Shown here in pieces: positions 43,582 to 54,760 of a stretch of 64,000 bases of DNA. The first letter of the stretch is position 1. Every line of letters starts with the position of its first letter. The stretch is taken from contig CAKAKS010000039.1 in assembly GCA_916700875.1 (NCBI GenBank), positions 11,194,044 through 11,258,043 on the forward strand, in the 5' to 3' direction. The translations under genes were made by a program, and so were the position numbers. The notes beneath the pieces were generated by a model, which was not told the origin of the DNA, did no database searches, and saw nothing but the letters and a program-made list of their open reading frames with translations. Origin of the DNA: Sebastes aleutianus. Taxonomy: Eukaryota; Chordata; Actinopteri; Perciformes; Sebastidae.

Positions 43582-44114
43582 AATTCTTACTAACAACAAT
43601 TACTAACAATATTCCATGAGACTCTTTTCCTTTCATGAAACCAAAAAATATAAATGTCTTCCTTCTGGTTTCTTATATGTTTTCAGATTTGTATTTGCCG
43701 TAACAGAAAAAAAATACATATTTAATTTCAGTTTGTTTTCATCCACTAGGGTGCGTAGCATCTCCACAGGACAAACACTGAGGATTCCCTGACTGTTATT
43801 GGACCTGGATGTACAGGATTAATGGAGAAACATCATAAACTTCAGGTCAGTGTTGTGGTACCTTCTGTTGCTTCTATTTTTATTCTATTGATTCCACTTC
43901 TCATTGCTTTACACCACCTCTAGCAGTGTTGTCAGATCTCTCTCTCCTCTCAGACTCTCTCCCCCTTCCCTCTCACCCGATAATGAACTGGTCATCCCTC
44001 CTCCACCCCTCTCAGTGGAGTGTTAGATGGTACGACCCACTGCCATACTCAGCGGTCACCTCTCTCTCTCAGTGAGGGAAGCATCAGTCAGACACTCTCA
44101 GTCGGCAGGGTTTA

Positions 44115-44168
44115 TCTCTCTCCTCCTCCTCCTCCTCCTCTTCCTCTTCTTCTTCTTCTTCTTCTCTT
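44115..44168 (+). repeat. CTC/CTT tract
   Basis: A CT-rich trinucleotide tract directly upstream of the exon candidate at 44172. It may be part of its 5'UTR. Confidence 0.85.
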
Positions 44169-44171
44169 GTC

Positions 44172-44208
44172 ATGACCCATTTCAGGAGCGACTGCCACCG
44201 AGACAGAC
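44172..44208 (+). CDS. Candidate first coding exon of an unrecognised gene
   Basis: ATG opens MTHFRSDCHRDR plus one base and ends at a strong donor gac|gtgagt. It follows a CT-rich stretch that could be 5'UTR. Its phase 1 end fits the exon candidate at 53343 exactly. I do not recognise the protein. The evidence is splice signals and frame only. Confidence 0.28.
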
Positions 44209-44796
44209 GTGAGTAACACACACACACACACGCACACACAGTGAGATCAGTAAGAAGATGTTGCAACTGAAGATGCTGATGTTGCAATGTGACTGTTAGC
44301 AGATTAAAGATGCTCTGAGTGCACTAAAGAGACTTCAGCTTCATCGTGCAGTTCATGAGAGGAAACAACTAGTGCGATAAGAGCTGCACTGACAATTGAC
44401 AGAGTCATCCTTTAAGCTGTGAGATGTGAACTGTGCAGAAAGAGCTCATATGAGGGAGATCATTCATTCATCCATCCAATCATCATGAACAGAGCATGAG
44501 GGGATGTTGCACCGTTAAGGACCAGTTTGAGTTTTACATTTGGGCAGTTGGAGATACTGAACCCAAATTTCTCCCGATAATGATGGTAGCTCACTGCCAT
44601 CGGTGTGTGAGAGAATGAATAGTCGTGTTTCCATTCAATTGTCAAAATTTAAGAAAACTTTTTAAATGTTGCAAAAAGAAATGTGAATAATTATATATAA
44701 TTCATGTTTCTAGCTCAATTTGAGCTGCAGCACAAAACAACAAATAATAATAATAATAATAATAATGATATTAATAAAACGTATTCTTTCTAACAG

Positions 44797-45216
44797 CCAG
44801 CAGGGGGCGACTCCTCTGGTTGCTAAAAGAAGTCTGATTGTATAGAAGTATATGAGTAAATGAGCCTACTTCTCACTTGATTTATTACCTCAGTAAACAT
44901 TGTAAACATGAGTTTATGGTCTCAATCACTAGTTTCAAGTCTTCTTCAATACAGAATGATGTTCATTTAGTAAATTATGGTCCCATTTAGAATCAAATGG
45001 ACCATCAAAGTTCATTATAACATTTTTGGTCGCCTAAAAATGTCTTATTCAGCGTTCAGTTGTACTTAGCTCCACTGTCTCGTGTCACTTATGGATGCAA
45101 AAAAACAAGATGCCTTCTGCAAAAAATGCCTAACTCGAGGCTTCAAAATGGCAGTACACAAACCAATGGGTGACGTCACGGTGACTACGTCCACTTCTTA
45201 TATACAGTCTATGATT
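44797..45216 (+). mobile_element. CATAGACTGTATATAAG family element
   Basis: The segment from tctaacagccagcagggggc to ttatatacagtctatg. The last 17 bases are the complement of the family edge seen at 4478 and 59648. Confidence 0.7.
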
Positions 45217-45393
45217 TCCACTTCGTTTTTTTATGTGCAAATTGAAAATATGCTCAAAAGCATGGAAATGCACTGAAAACTGTGTGACCACGACTACAAT
45301 AACTATTTAGAGTCAAGTTGAAGCAGGAAGTCGTCTGTTAAGTGTGATTGATGTTTGCCTTTATTTTGTCTTCCAAATAAGTTTGATTACAAT

Positions 45394-46116
45394 TAGGGCT
45401 GTCAAAGTTAACCCGATATTAACGCAAATTTGTTTTAATGCCACTAATTTCTTTAATGCATTAACACAATCGATCTTTCAGAGGTTGTAGCAGGCTCAGT
45501 TTTAAAGCTAGAGTGAAGATACTGGTATATGAAATTAGAAACTCTAAGAGCTAAGTTAAAAATATACTAGCTTGTCGCGAAGGAGGTTAAATAAAACTCA
45601 AAACGTATGCCAAATTTTGGTGAGGAAAAACGGTCATGGCCATTTTCAAAGGTGTCCCTTGACCTCTGACCTCAATATATGTGAATGAAAATGGGTTCCA
45701 TGGGTACCCACGAGTCTGCCCGTTACAGACATGCCCACTTTATGATAATCACTTGCAGTTTGGGGTCAAGTCATAGTCAAGTCAGCACACTGACACACTG
45801 ACAGCTGTTGTTGCCTGTTTGGCTGCAGTTTGCCATGTTATTATTTGAGCATATTTTTTATGTTAAATGCAGTACCTGTGAGGGTTTCTGAACAATATTT
45901 GTCATTGTTTTGTGTTGTTAATTGATTTCCAATAATAAATATATACACATATTTGCATAAAGCAGCATATTTGCCCACTCCCATGTTGATAAGAGTATTA
46001 AATACTTGATAAATTTCCCTTTAAGGTACATTTTGAACAGATAACAAAATGCGCGGTTAATGATGGACAATCTTGCGATTAATCGCGATTAAATATTTGA
46101 GTTGATTGACAACCCT
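45394..46116 (-). mobile_element. AGGGCTGTCAA-ended element, copy 4
   Basis: Nearly full length, B end at the left and A end at the right (TTGACAACCCT). Confidence 0.8.
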
Positions 46117-46843
46117 GTCGACGCACATTCCTGGGACATTACCAAGTAACGAGAACGCTGTATTTCTACTGTTTAAAACACTATCGTTATGACTTTAATA
46201 AGACTGTAAAGACTCTTGGCGAGCAGTGATCTGTGGCTCCTCTGGCTGGAACAGGTGCAAAGATTTTCCTTAACGTGTTTAAATTTAGTTCAGAGTGATT
46301 CAGTTGATAGAAGGCAGCTGGTGTTTGTGGTTTATTGTGGATTTTAATGTCAGAGTTGTAACAAACTGCTCCACAATGAATTTTCTGAAATCATCTACTG
46401 TCTCTTTAAACATGTATCTCAGCTGACTCTCGGGTCTTTTCTTTGATGAAAACAGTGCTAACCACGATAAAGATCAGCATCCACTTCAGCCTCCACACTC
46501 ACTACTCAAGTTCAAGGTTGTGTTTATTCATCCATAAAATCATGGAAATGTCAGCGCTCACATCCTCACCACCATCCAACGGTCACAGATGAGAAATAAC
46601 ATCAGTGTTACAGTTTCTAAAACTGGTCCACTAACATTTCATCAGAGGCTGTGATCATCAGGCAGTGAAGAAACTCTGACATGTTGTTTTACTGCTGCAG
46701 GGATGAGTGGAACTGGAAACCGACATGTAATGTTTTAGGTTTTTGTGTGTTATTATGTAATTTGTTAGTGAGAAGAGAGAGGGTGGGCACTCACTTACAG
46801 ACAGGATTGATTGACTCAATTAATCCCAAAATGCAACAGAAAT
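46117..46843. other. Intergenic, nothing recognised
   Basis: No exon that can be supported, and no clear repeat. Confidence 0.4.
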
Positions 46844-47480
46844 GGCGGACGGAACCTGCCAAAAAAAAAAAAAGATTAAATAAATAAATAACTCGATAAA
46901 TAAATGTAATTAAATATAGCAAAAATAATATTCAAAATAAATGTTGTCATTAATTAATTGACAAAATGTGACATAAATTGATATTTCTGTTTTAATTTGC
47001 TTCTTTATTTATTTATCGTTGTGTTAATTCCCTTATTTATTTACTATTCTGTTTAATTTCCCCTTTTATTTATTCAGGTATTTATTACATTTATTTATTT
47101 ATTTTTTATTCATTCATTTATTTTTGCTTTTTTATTTTATATTTATTTTTAACTGATGTATTTATGCATTTATTTATTGCTTTATTTCTGTGTAGTTTTC
47201 CCTTTGCATTTCACCCCTTATTTATTCCCTCAAACTTATTTCTGTATTATTTCCTTTATAAATTTTTTTTCTCACATTTCTTTATGCATTTTTGCTTCAT
47301 TATGCAAATGAGGGGGCTGTCACTCAACGTGTGTCATCGTGGGTTCAGAGTGCAGATAATAGATCGACTATATGGTATAAAAATACAATACAGAGGTAAA
47401 TGAATAAAGAAGCAAATTAGAACAGAAATATTAATTTATGTCACATTTTAATAATTAATTCATAGCTACATTTACATTTA
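46844..47480 (+). repeat. AT-rich fold-back family
   Basis: It starts ggcggacggaacctgcc and contains atttattt-rich sequence and gggggctgtcactcaacg, matching 3039-3440. An interior reversal near 47390-47480 repeats the first arm. Confidence 0.6.
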
Positions 47481-47526
47481 TCCTCCATGGGCAACAAACA
47501 CTTTGCATGAACGATGACGATGCAGT

Positions 47527-47965
47527 ACAGAAAGGCAGCAGTATAAAGACTTGTGAAATGAGCTGTGAGATATGTTGTTTCCTCCAGTCTCATGAAGCAT
47601 GATCAGTGTTTTTTCTTGGACAGACTCAAGTCAAGTTTGTTAAAAAGACAGAATCTACATGTTGCAGTGTAGAAATGAAGGAGGAAGAAGAGCTGAGCTG
47701 GTGTTCAGACAGGTGTCTCACCTGGCTTCTGTTGATTCTGTGTTCATTTTCCTTTCAGTATGTTGCTAATGTGCACAAGAGAAACAAGTTGTGGTTCTCC
47801 CAGTTGTTTCTACTCATTTGTTTTTTAATGCACATAAAAACCCACTAATTGATGACAAGGCAGCAGTAAACATCCATCCTCTGAAATGAGCTGCCAGACG
47901 CATCGTTTCCTCCAGCTTCATGAAACATGATCAATGGAGTTATTGTTTCAGAGTTTCACATTTCA
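47527..47965 (+). repeat. Diverged local duplication of about 85 bp
   Basis: The block 47527-47610 (aaggcagcagtataaag to catgatcagtgtt) returns at 47863-47935 with the shared words aaggcagcagta, tgaaatgagctg, gtttcctccag and catgatca. The offset is about 335 bp. Confidence 0.65.
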
Positions 47966-49526
47966 ACAGGATGAACTTCAGACAAGTTTGAACCGAGACA
48001 TCATTTAGGTGAACAGACAGAAAATAATGAATCCAGGATGAAGAGAGAAAGTAAAATGGATCTGTTGTTTCCTCTCGGATCATCCAGATGGTCTGAATGA
48101 GAAGCTCCTACTTTATTTCTTCTTTTAGTGGAGGTGATTGTGTGTGAGAGGACAGGTGTATTTACCTGTCATGTAGCTGTAGCTGGATTAAGAAAGTTGA
48201 TAGTGGGCAGTGATTTTAAATCTATTTCTTGTGTTGACTTTACAGACTTTGATTTGTTCCTGTTTATTTCTTAGATCAGGATTTACACTGACACTGTTAA
48301 GGCCACCTGACAGGAAGTCATGTGACGAGGTCATCAGCTCACCTGGATGTAGTTCCTGTTTGTATCCTGATGAAGTCACATGCAGTTAGAAGTTTGTTAC
48401 ACACCCAACAAACAGAAAAAAATGGAGGCTCGTGAGTTTTTCTGGATTTATTTGACACATCATTTATTTAAACAGGATTAGGATTATTTAAACCATAGAG
48501 AGCTCTGGTCATCATGGGAGATGGTTAACGTGGAAATACACATTAAAAAAACATGAAAACAGATTTTAAAAAACAGAGAAGAAACAATACTTTAAAAAGT
48601 TACAATCTTCAAGTTGTTTTTTTAGTGTGTACTGATATGATGGCCATAATCCCCAAATCCTTAACTCCATGTGATACAAGAGTTGATGTTTTTCTGCAGT
48701 GAGTTCTGCCTGTTTGATTGGCTGCATATCTGGCTAGAGGACGGACTGGATGAATATGATTTACAGTTAACTGTTCCAGGACATTAAATCTCTCTCTCTG
48801 CTGCGCTGATTCTCTTCTGGATCTTATTACAGAACTGAGATTGTATTGTATGATGTTGAAGGATGTGATAAACTTTATATTATGTGCTCTGAGAAGAGAA
48901 ACGTGACACAACAAATGAAGGCTATCATATCTGTGGTAGAAACTGCTTGTTTTAAGATAAATTTGAGATAAATTCAGTTTACGATCAGATTACAAAGTCA
49001 GCACGTTATTTACATATTCCCTCAGGACTTATTGTACTGCAGCGGCCTGTAGCTCAGCTCTCCGCTGAGGTTCAGGACTCACCAGGTTCGTTCATGTAGT
49101 CAGACAGTAGACCTGTTAACCTGTTAGCTTTTTAGCCTCTGGATATTATTCCTGGCTTTCTGTATGCCGACGTTGGCAAGACTCGCTGCTGCAGTTTGGT
49201 TGATAGACTAATTTTAGTGCCAGTTATTATTAATAATTGTTTTTAATATTGATTGAAATACTTTTATCGTCTCCATGTCATTTCTAATATGTAAAACAAA
49301 ATGGTACATTAGTCCTAAATTAACTAAGTTAAAACAGGAGGTATGTTGTGTTTAACCTAGACCTGTTTTTAATAGCACAGAGTCACTTATAGTTTTAGTT
49401 TAGAGAAACTTAAAGGGAGGGTCCATTATTTTTGAAATTTTTCCCACGTGACCTGACGTAGGTTTCTGCATGATGTCGCTGCTACATGTACAGTATATAT
49501 ACATCCTTATAGTCAGTGTATTAACC
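47966..49526. other. Intergenic, nothing recognised
   Basis: AT-rich sequence with short open frames only. I can support no gene here. Confidence 0.4.
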
Positions 49527-50107
49527 AGGGCTGTCAATCAATTAACATATTTAATTGTGATTAATCGCATGATTCTCCACAGCTAATCGCGATTAATCGC
49601 AAATTAATCACACATTTTTTATTTGTTCAAAATGTACTTTAAAGGGAGATTTGTCAAGTTTTCAATACTGTTATCAACATAAGAGTGGGCAAGTATGCTG
49701 CTTTATGCAAATGTATGTATATATTATTGGAAATCAATTAACAACACAAAACAATGACAGAAATTTTATACTTTAACATATTAACGATACTTATGATTTT
49801 TAGGTTGTAGCGGGCTCAGTTTTAAAGCTGGAGGGAAGATACTGGTATCATATGAAACTAGAAAAGGAATCTATTGGTACCAACCATGTCATACTAGCTT
49901 GTCGGGAAGGAGGCTAATTAATGCTACGAAGTTACGCTAAATTTTGGTGAGGAAAAACTGTCGTGGCCATTTTTAAAGGGGTCCCGTTGACCTCTGACCT
50001 CAAGATATGTGAATGAAAATGGGTTCTTTGGGTACCCACGAGTCTCCCCTTTACAGACATGCCCACTTTATGATAATCACATGCAGTTTGGGGCAAGTCA
50101 TAGTCAA
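49527..50107. mobile_element. AGGGCTGTCAA-ended element, copy 5, rearranged
   Basis: 49527 to about 49760 runs from end A in the forward direction. From about 49775 the sequence switches to the reverse direction, starting near end B, and stops at ggcaagtcatagtcaaatg. It is not a simple deletion. Confidence 0.75.
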
Positions 50108-50140
50108 ATGTTCAGTTGCTCTGAACTGACACAAATCTGT

Positions 50141-50192
50141 TGGAGGCGTACTCATCATCATCGTCATCGTCGTCGTCGTCATCATCATACAG
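50141..50192 (+). repeat. CATCATCGTC trinucleotide tract
   Basis: A run of cat/cgt triplets. Confidence 0.85.
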
Positions 50193-50499
50193 CAAACAGA
50201 TATTTCCTGACAAAAGTGATCGTTGTGGCCTCATCCAGATGCCAGCAGCCGGCCTCCTCTCCGCTCTGCTCTGCTCTGGATTTCCTGCCAAACTTTGAAT
50301 AGCCTGTCCCTGAAAACCAATAACCATGAGGGTGTGAAATTGTCCTGTCATCATTCTCTCTTCCTTCCCTCCTCTCTCATTTTCCCCTTCTCTTTCTCCT
50401 CCAGCCCCCTCCATCTTTCCCCCACCTCTCTCTAAAGCCGATGTGTCGTCCAAACAATGCGAAGCAATAAGCAATAATAGCTGTAATCACTCAGTCGAT

Positions 50500-50890
50500 G
50501 ATGCACAATCACCCGTTCAGCACGCAGCAGGCGTAGCGGCGACCTGGCAGTCTTATCGATCTCCAGGGGAGGGAGGGGGGACGATTAAAGGCACCCCAGC
50601 AGTTAACAGATGGTGAGTGACGGCGCTCATAAACCTCGCACTAAAAGACTAATGTCCTACAAGCTGCAGCCGGCGTGGAGGCCATAAACAACCTTGCCGC
50701 CGACTGTCAGCGCGGCGGGTGGGGGAGAGGGCGATGATGGGAGGCCAGCTGCTGCCTTCCCGAACACGGCTTGACATGCGGGGGGTCCTGGGAGCCGTGC
50801 ACCGAGCTCTGATGGAGGTCGCGGAGAGACAGGCTGCTCTCAGCTTTCAATTACAAAATCCAAACGGTGACTGTTCAGTCTGACTGAAGA
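50500..50890. promoter_or_regulatory. Candidate conserved non-coding element
   Basis: A GC-richer, repeat-free island with no supported open frame, containing aggccataaacaacctt, ggcttgacatgcgg and ttcaattacaaaatcc. It may be a regulatory element. The claim rests on contrast with the surroundings. Confidence 0.3.
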
Positions 50891-51229
50891 GACGGAGGGA
50901 AACAGGAAACACAAAGTTGTTTTGTCACTACGAGGAAGGGGCTCTAAGATCTCAACAAAGACAAGTGTGTTGTCTTATGCTTCGTTCACACTACGAGCGA
51001 CAAAGCAACAGGCTACATGTCATTTTCAATGGAAACCGGTGACATAAAGCTACAAACTGACGCCCGACACTTGTCGCTGCATGACAGGCTACAAATCAAA
51101 ATTGAGCTGGTCTCAACTTTTTTCAGCGCTCCAATGACGTGGTGAAGCGTCAACCAATTCCTGTTCTGTCTAAAAACATTCAAGAAAAACATATTCTTGC
51201 CGTTGCTATTTAACGACATGTTTTTTTAT

Positions 51230-51727
51230 TAGGGCTGTCAATCATTTAACATTTTTTATCTGTTCAAAATGTACCTTAAAGGGAAATTTGTCAAGTATTT
51301 AATACTCTTATCAACATGGGTGTGGGCAAATGTGCTGCTTTATGCAAATGTATGTATATATTTATTATTGGAAATCAATTAACAATTCAAACCAATGACA
51401 GATATTGTCCAGAAACCCTCACAGGTACTGCATCTAACATAAAATATATGCTCAAATCTTAACATGTCAAACTGCAGCCCAACAGGCAACAACAGCTGTC
51501 AGTGTGTCAGTGTGCTGACTTGACTAAAACTGCATGTTATTATCATAAAGTGCCGTGGGCATGTCTGTAAAGGGGAGACTCTAGACATGTATGACATGGT
51601 TGGTACCAATGGAGTCTGGAATCTTCACTCTAGCTTTAAAACTGCGATAACCTCCGATAGATCAATTGCGTTAATGCGTTAAAGAAATTTGCGTTAACGC
51701 GTTATGATGTTAACTTTGAAAGCCCTA
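51230..51727 (+). mobile_element. AGGGCTGTCAA-ended element, copy 6, with target duplication
   Basis: TAGGGCTGTCA to AGCCCTA, A to B. It is flanked on both sides by TTTTTTTAT (51221-51229 and 51728-51736), a good candidate target duplication of 8-9 bp. Part of the centre is deleted. Confidence 0.8.
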
Positions 51728-51736
51728 TTTTTTTAT

Positions 51737-52418
51737 GAGTAAGTAATAATAATGTATAAATCCCAAAATAGCCCATGAAATAAGGAATAGTTCCACAACA
51801 TTATTCATTAAATATAACTAGTTATTCTCAGACGAATATCACTGTTTGTTGTGTGTGTACAGTAGTGCAGTGAAAAAACTGTATTTGGGACAGCCCTACA
51901 CCCCCAGGTTTTGTACGTTTGGGCATCTGTGAGCACAGCGCAGCAGGTGAGCTGTTTTTCATCTTGTGTAACAGGACAGACTGACTATTGATTGCAGCAG
52001 TAAGAAAAACAGACTATTCTTCACTTGAGTGTATCCCACAATCCTTTGCTGATCGATACGGCTTGCCTCTGCTGCTGATCAATGAGCCCCTCAGTTTATA
52101 CAGAGTGTGGAAACAACACAGTCTGGCTCAATTTCTCTATATAAATAGCACCAGAGCAAGGATTTTTTTGAAGTGATGGTGAGGTATAAGAAAGAGCATC
52201 TCTGGAGCTTTTTAGCCTCTTTTAGAACATGAATGGTGAATTAAATTGATGCAGCTTTAAACCTTTTGAACAACGAGTAGATCTTATACTTCAACAAGTC
52301 AACTAAACATGTTGTTTGTAACTGCCCTTTAGAACAACACATAGAAGTGATTTCTGATCAGTAGGTAACCAGTGGGGTCTGAAAAGTGAAGCCAAAGCTG
52401 AAGTACGTTAAACCTGCA
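51737..52418. other. Intergenic, nothing recognised
   Basis: No supported gene or repeat. Confidence 0.4.
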
Positions 52419-52687
52419 TTCTTTCTAACAGCCAGCAGGGGGCGACTCCTCTGGTTGCTAAAAGAAGTCTGATTGTATAGAAGTCTATGAGAAAATGACC
52501 CTACTTCTCACTTGATTTATTACCTCAGTAAACATTGTAAACATGAGTTTATGGTCTCAATCGCTAGTTTCAAGTCTTCAATACAGATGTTCATTTAGTA
52601 AATTATGGTCCCATTTAGAGTCAAATAGACCATAAAGCAGGGGATGCTTTAGGACTTAACGTCCACTTCTTATATACAGTCTATGTT
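52419..52687 (+). mobile_element. CATAGACTGTATATAAG family element, shortened
   Basis: It shares the left 200 bp with 44797-45216, then jumps at gatgctttaggacttaacg to the right edge cttatatacagtctatg. This is an internal deletion. Confidence 0.7.
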
Positions 52688-53342
52688 TCTGATATGATGC
52701 TCCTTTAGGCATAAATGACTTGGTTAAGGGGTAAAAATAACCCTTTCGTCGTCATGGCTGCGATGATAACCACATGGTTAAGGTTAGGGAACTATAGTGT
52801 TGACTGTCTTTTAGAAACAGGAAACAAACAGCGGTCTCCCGTGTTCAAATTAAATGTTTAGTTGACCCATCCGTTCACCCTGACCTCCTACACCTGTGGA
52901 CTTTTTTTGTCTATAACGTCATCAATCTTCATCACAATTCTTTCGGCCGCTAGATGCTTTTTGCCACTTGAACGTAAACAGATGACGTTTTGAGGATTTT
53001 CTCTTCTTAACTTCCAAACACAACCTCAGGATTTCATGAAGGTTTCAGATTATTTTCACATGTCTGTCTCTCAGGCTGACAGACAGCTACATGTCTGCTG
53101 TTAAGAAGACGGGAAGCGTCATTGAATGTGAGAGGAAATTAATTCCAGCCTGACAGATGGAGGCCAATTAGACTCTCAGGCTGCTCGTTAAGGTTTCCGG
53201 CTGAGCCCGCTGGGTCTGTGTGTGTGTTTGTGTGTTCATGTGTGTTTCCTGTCCACCTCCATCGCTGTCTCCCTCAGGTCAAGTGGTGAGACGGCTGCCG
53301 TCACGGTCTAACCTGATCTGACAGTTGTTTTTTGTTTTTCAG
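52688..53342. other. Flank of the exon candidate at 53343
   Basis: Repeat-free. A block at 53100-53215 (aggaaattaattccagcctg, gaggccaattagactctcag) looks unlike the surroundings and could be a conserved regulatory element. Confidence 0.3.
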
Positions 53343-53415
53343 ACGGCGGGATGCACGGCGAGCTGAGAGCTGGTCGCACCACGACGGTCAAGAGAGGAAG
53401 CAGCGCCGCCGACAG
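53343..53415 (+). CDS. Candidate second exon of an unrecognised gene
   Basis: The exon lies between a strong acceptor (gttttttgtttttcag) and a good donor (gacag|gttagt), with GC-rich codon-like content. Read in phase 1 it gives HGGMHGELRAGRTTTVKRGS and then SAAD plus two bases. An internal ATG could be an alternative start. The local sequence is repeat-free and less AT-rich than the surroundings. No matching later exon was found before 64000. Confidence 0.35.
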
Positions 53416-54188
53416 GTTAGTCTGCACCGCTACACTGTGTGTCTGTGGTTCAGGTGGTGGAGACGGTTTAGCGCTGTTGGATTGTAACGTTACCGTTCAG
53501 TTATTCAGAGCACCTCACTCTCAGAGCCACGGAGCGCACTCAAACGAAAGCATTAATGCCGATCTCCATATTGAATATTTTTACTGAATATCGAGGCATC
53601 CCTAATGAACGGTCGGACAACTGAATGAGGCATTCCACTTACCCGAACACAGAGTTCAAACTGATTTTGTCGCTGACGCTCGCTTACATTGCATTCAGTT
53701 AGAACACGGTTCTTAAGTAGTGTTGTTAATGACTTTGCTGAGAGTAAGGCCCAAAGGATGAACTTCTAATGGATGAGTAAAGGTTTCTCTTTGTTATTAT
53801 GGAGTGGGATCAGGGATCTAAATCTATAGTGATGTAATTGTTACGTCTCATATGTTGGAAAATGTGCACCTACTTACAGGTTGTTAAATTAGCTTTGTTT
53901 AAATTTGGCTGCTGTCCGTGGTGCTGATCAAAGGCTGGTTAGCAGGATTGGAGTTGCATAGTGATCCTCTGCATGGCGGCGTAGCAGTTGTCTGGAGTGG
54001 TTGTGTGTGTCTAAGAGTGTGTGAACTTGTGTTTAGGGCGAGAACCCGAGAAACTAAATTTGCATCAGGGCCAATCACAATTACATGTTACGCTGCTGAC
54101 ACCCACTTTACGCTGTGATTGGTCAGCTGTGTGAAGGTGAATCAGTAAGATGGGTTTGAACCTCTCTCTCAAGCTTTTTTGTTTTTTA

Positions 54189-54760
54189 CTAGGGCTGTAA
54201 AAGTTAACGCAAAATTGTTTTAACGCCACTAATTTCTGTAATGTATTAACGCAACTTGCGGTTTTTAGGTTGTAGCAGCTCAGTTTTACCAACAAACCAA
54301 CCATGTCATACTAGCTTGTTACGAAGAAGGATAAATAACGCTCCAAAATTACTCTAAATTTTGGAAAAACTGTCATGGCCATTTTCAAAGGACGTCGACC
54401 TTGACCTCTGACCTCTAGATATGTGAATGAAAATGGGTTCTATGGGTACCCACGAGTCTCCCCTTTACAGACGTGTCTACTTTATGATAATCACATGCAG
54501 TTTGGGGCAAGTCATAGTCAAGTCAGCACACTGACACACTGACAGCTGTTGTTGCCTGTTGGGCTTGAGTTTGCCATGTTATGAGATGAGCATATTTTTT
54601 ATTGTTTCTAGACAATATTTGTCATTGTTTTGTGTTGTTAATTGATTTCCAATAATAAATATATACATATATTTGCATAAAGCAGCATATTTGCCCACTC
54701 CCATGTTGATAAGAGTATTAAATACTCAAGAAATCTCCCTTTTAAGGTACATTTGTCATG
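54189..54760 (-). mobile_element. AGGGCTGTCAA-ended element, copy 7
   Basis: B end at the left (tagggctgtaaaagttaacg). The A terminus is lost after cccttttaaggtacatttg. It is internally shortened. Confidence 0.75.

Noticed and set aside
46697..46727. Short segment between ctgctgcag and cat|gtaatg as a micro-exon
   Set aside because: Its length breaks the phase between the two better exon candidates, and nothing else supports it.
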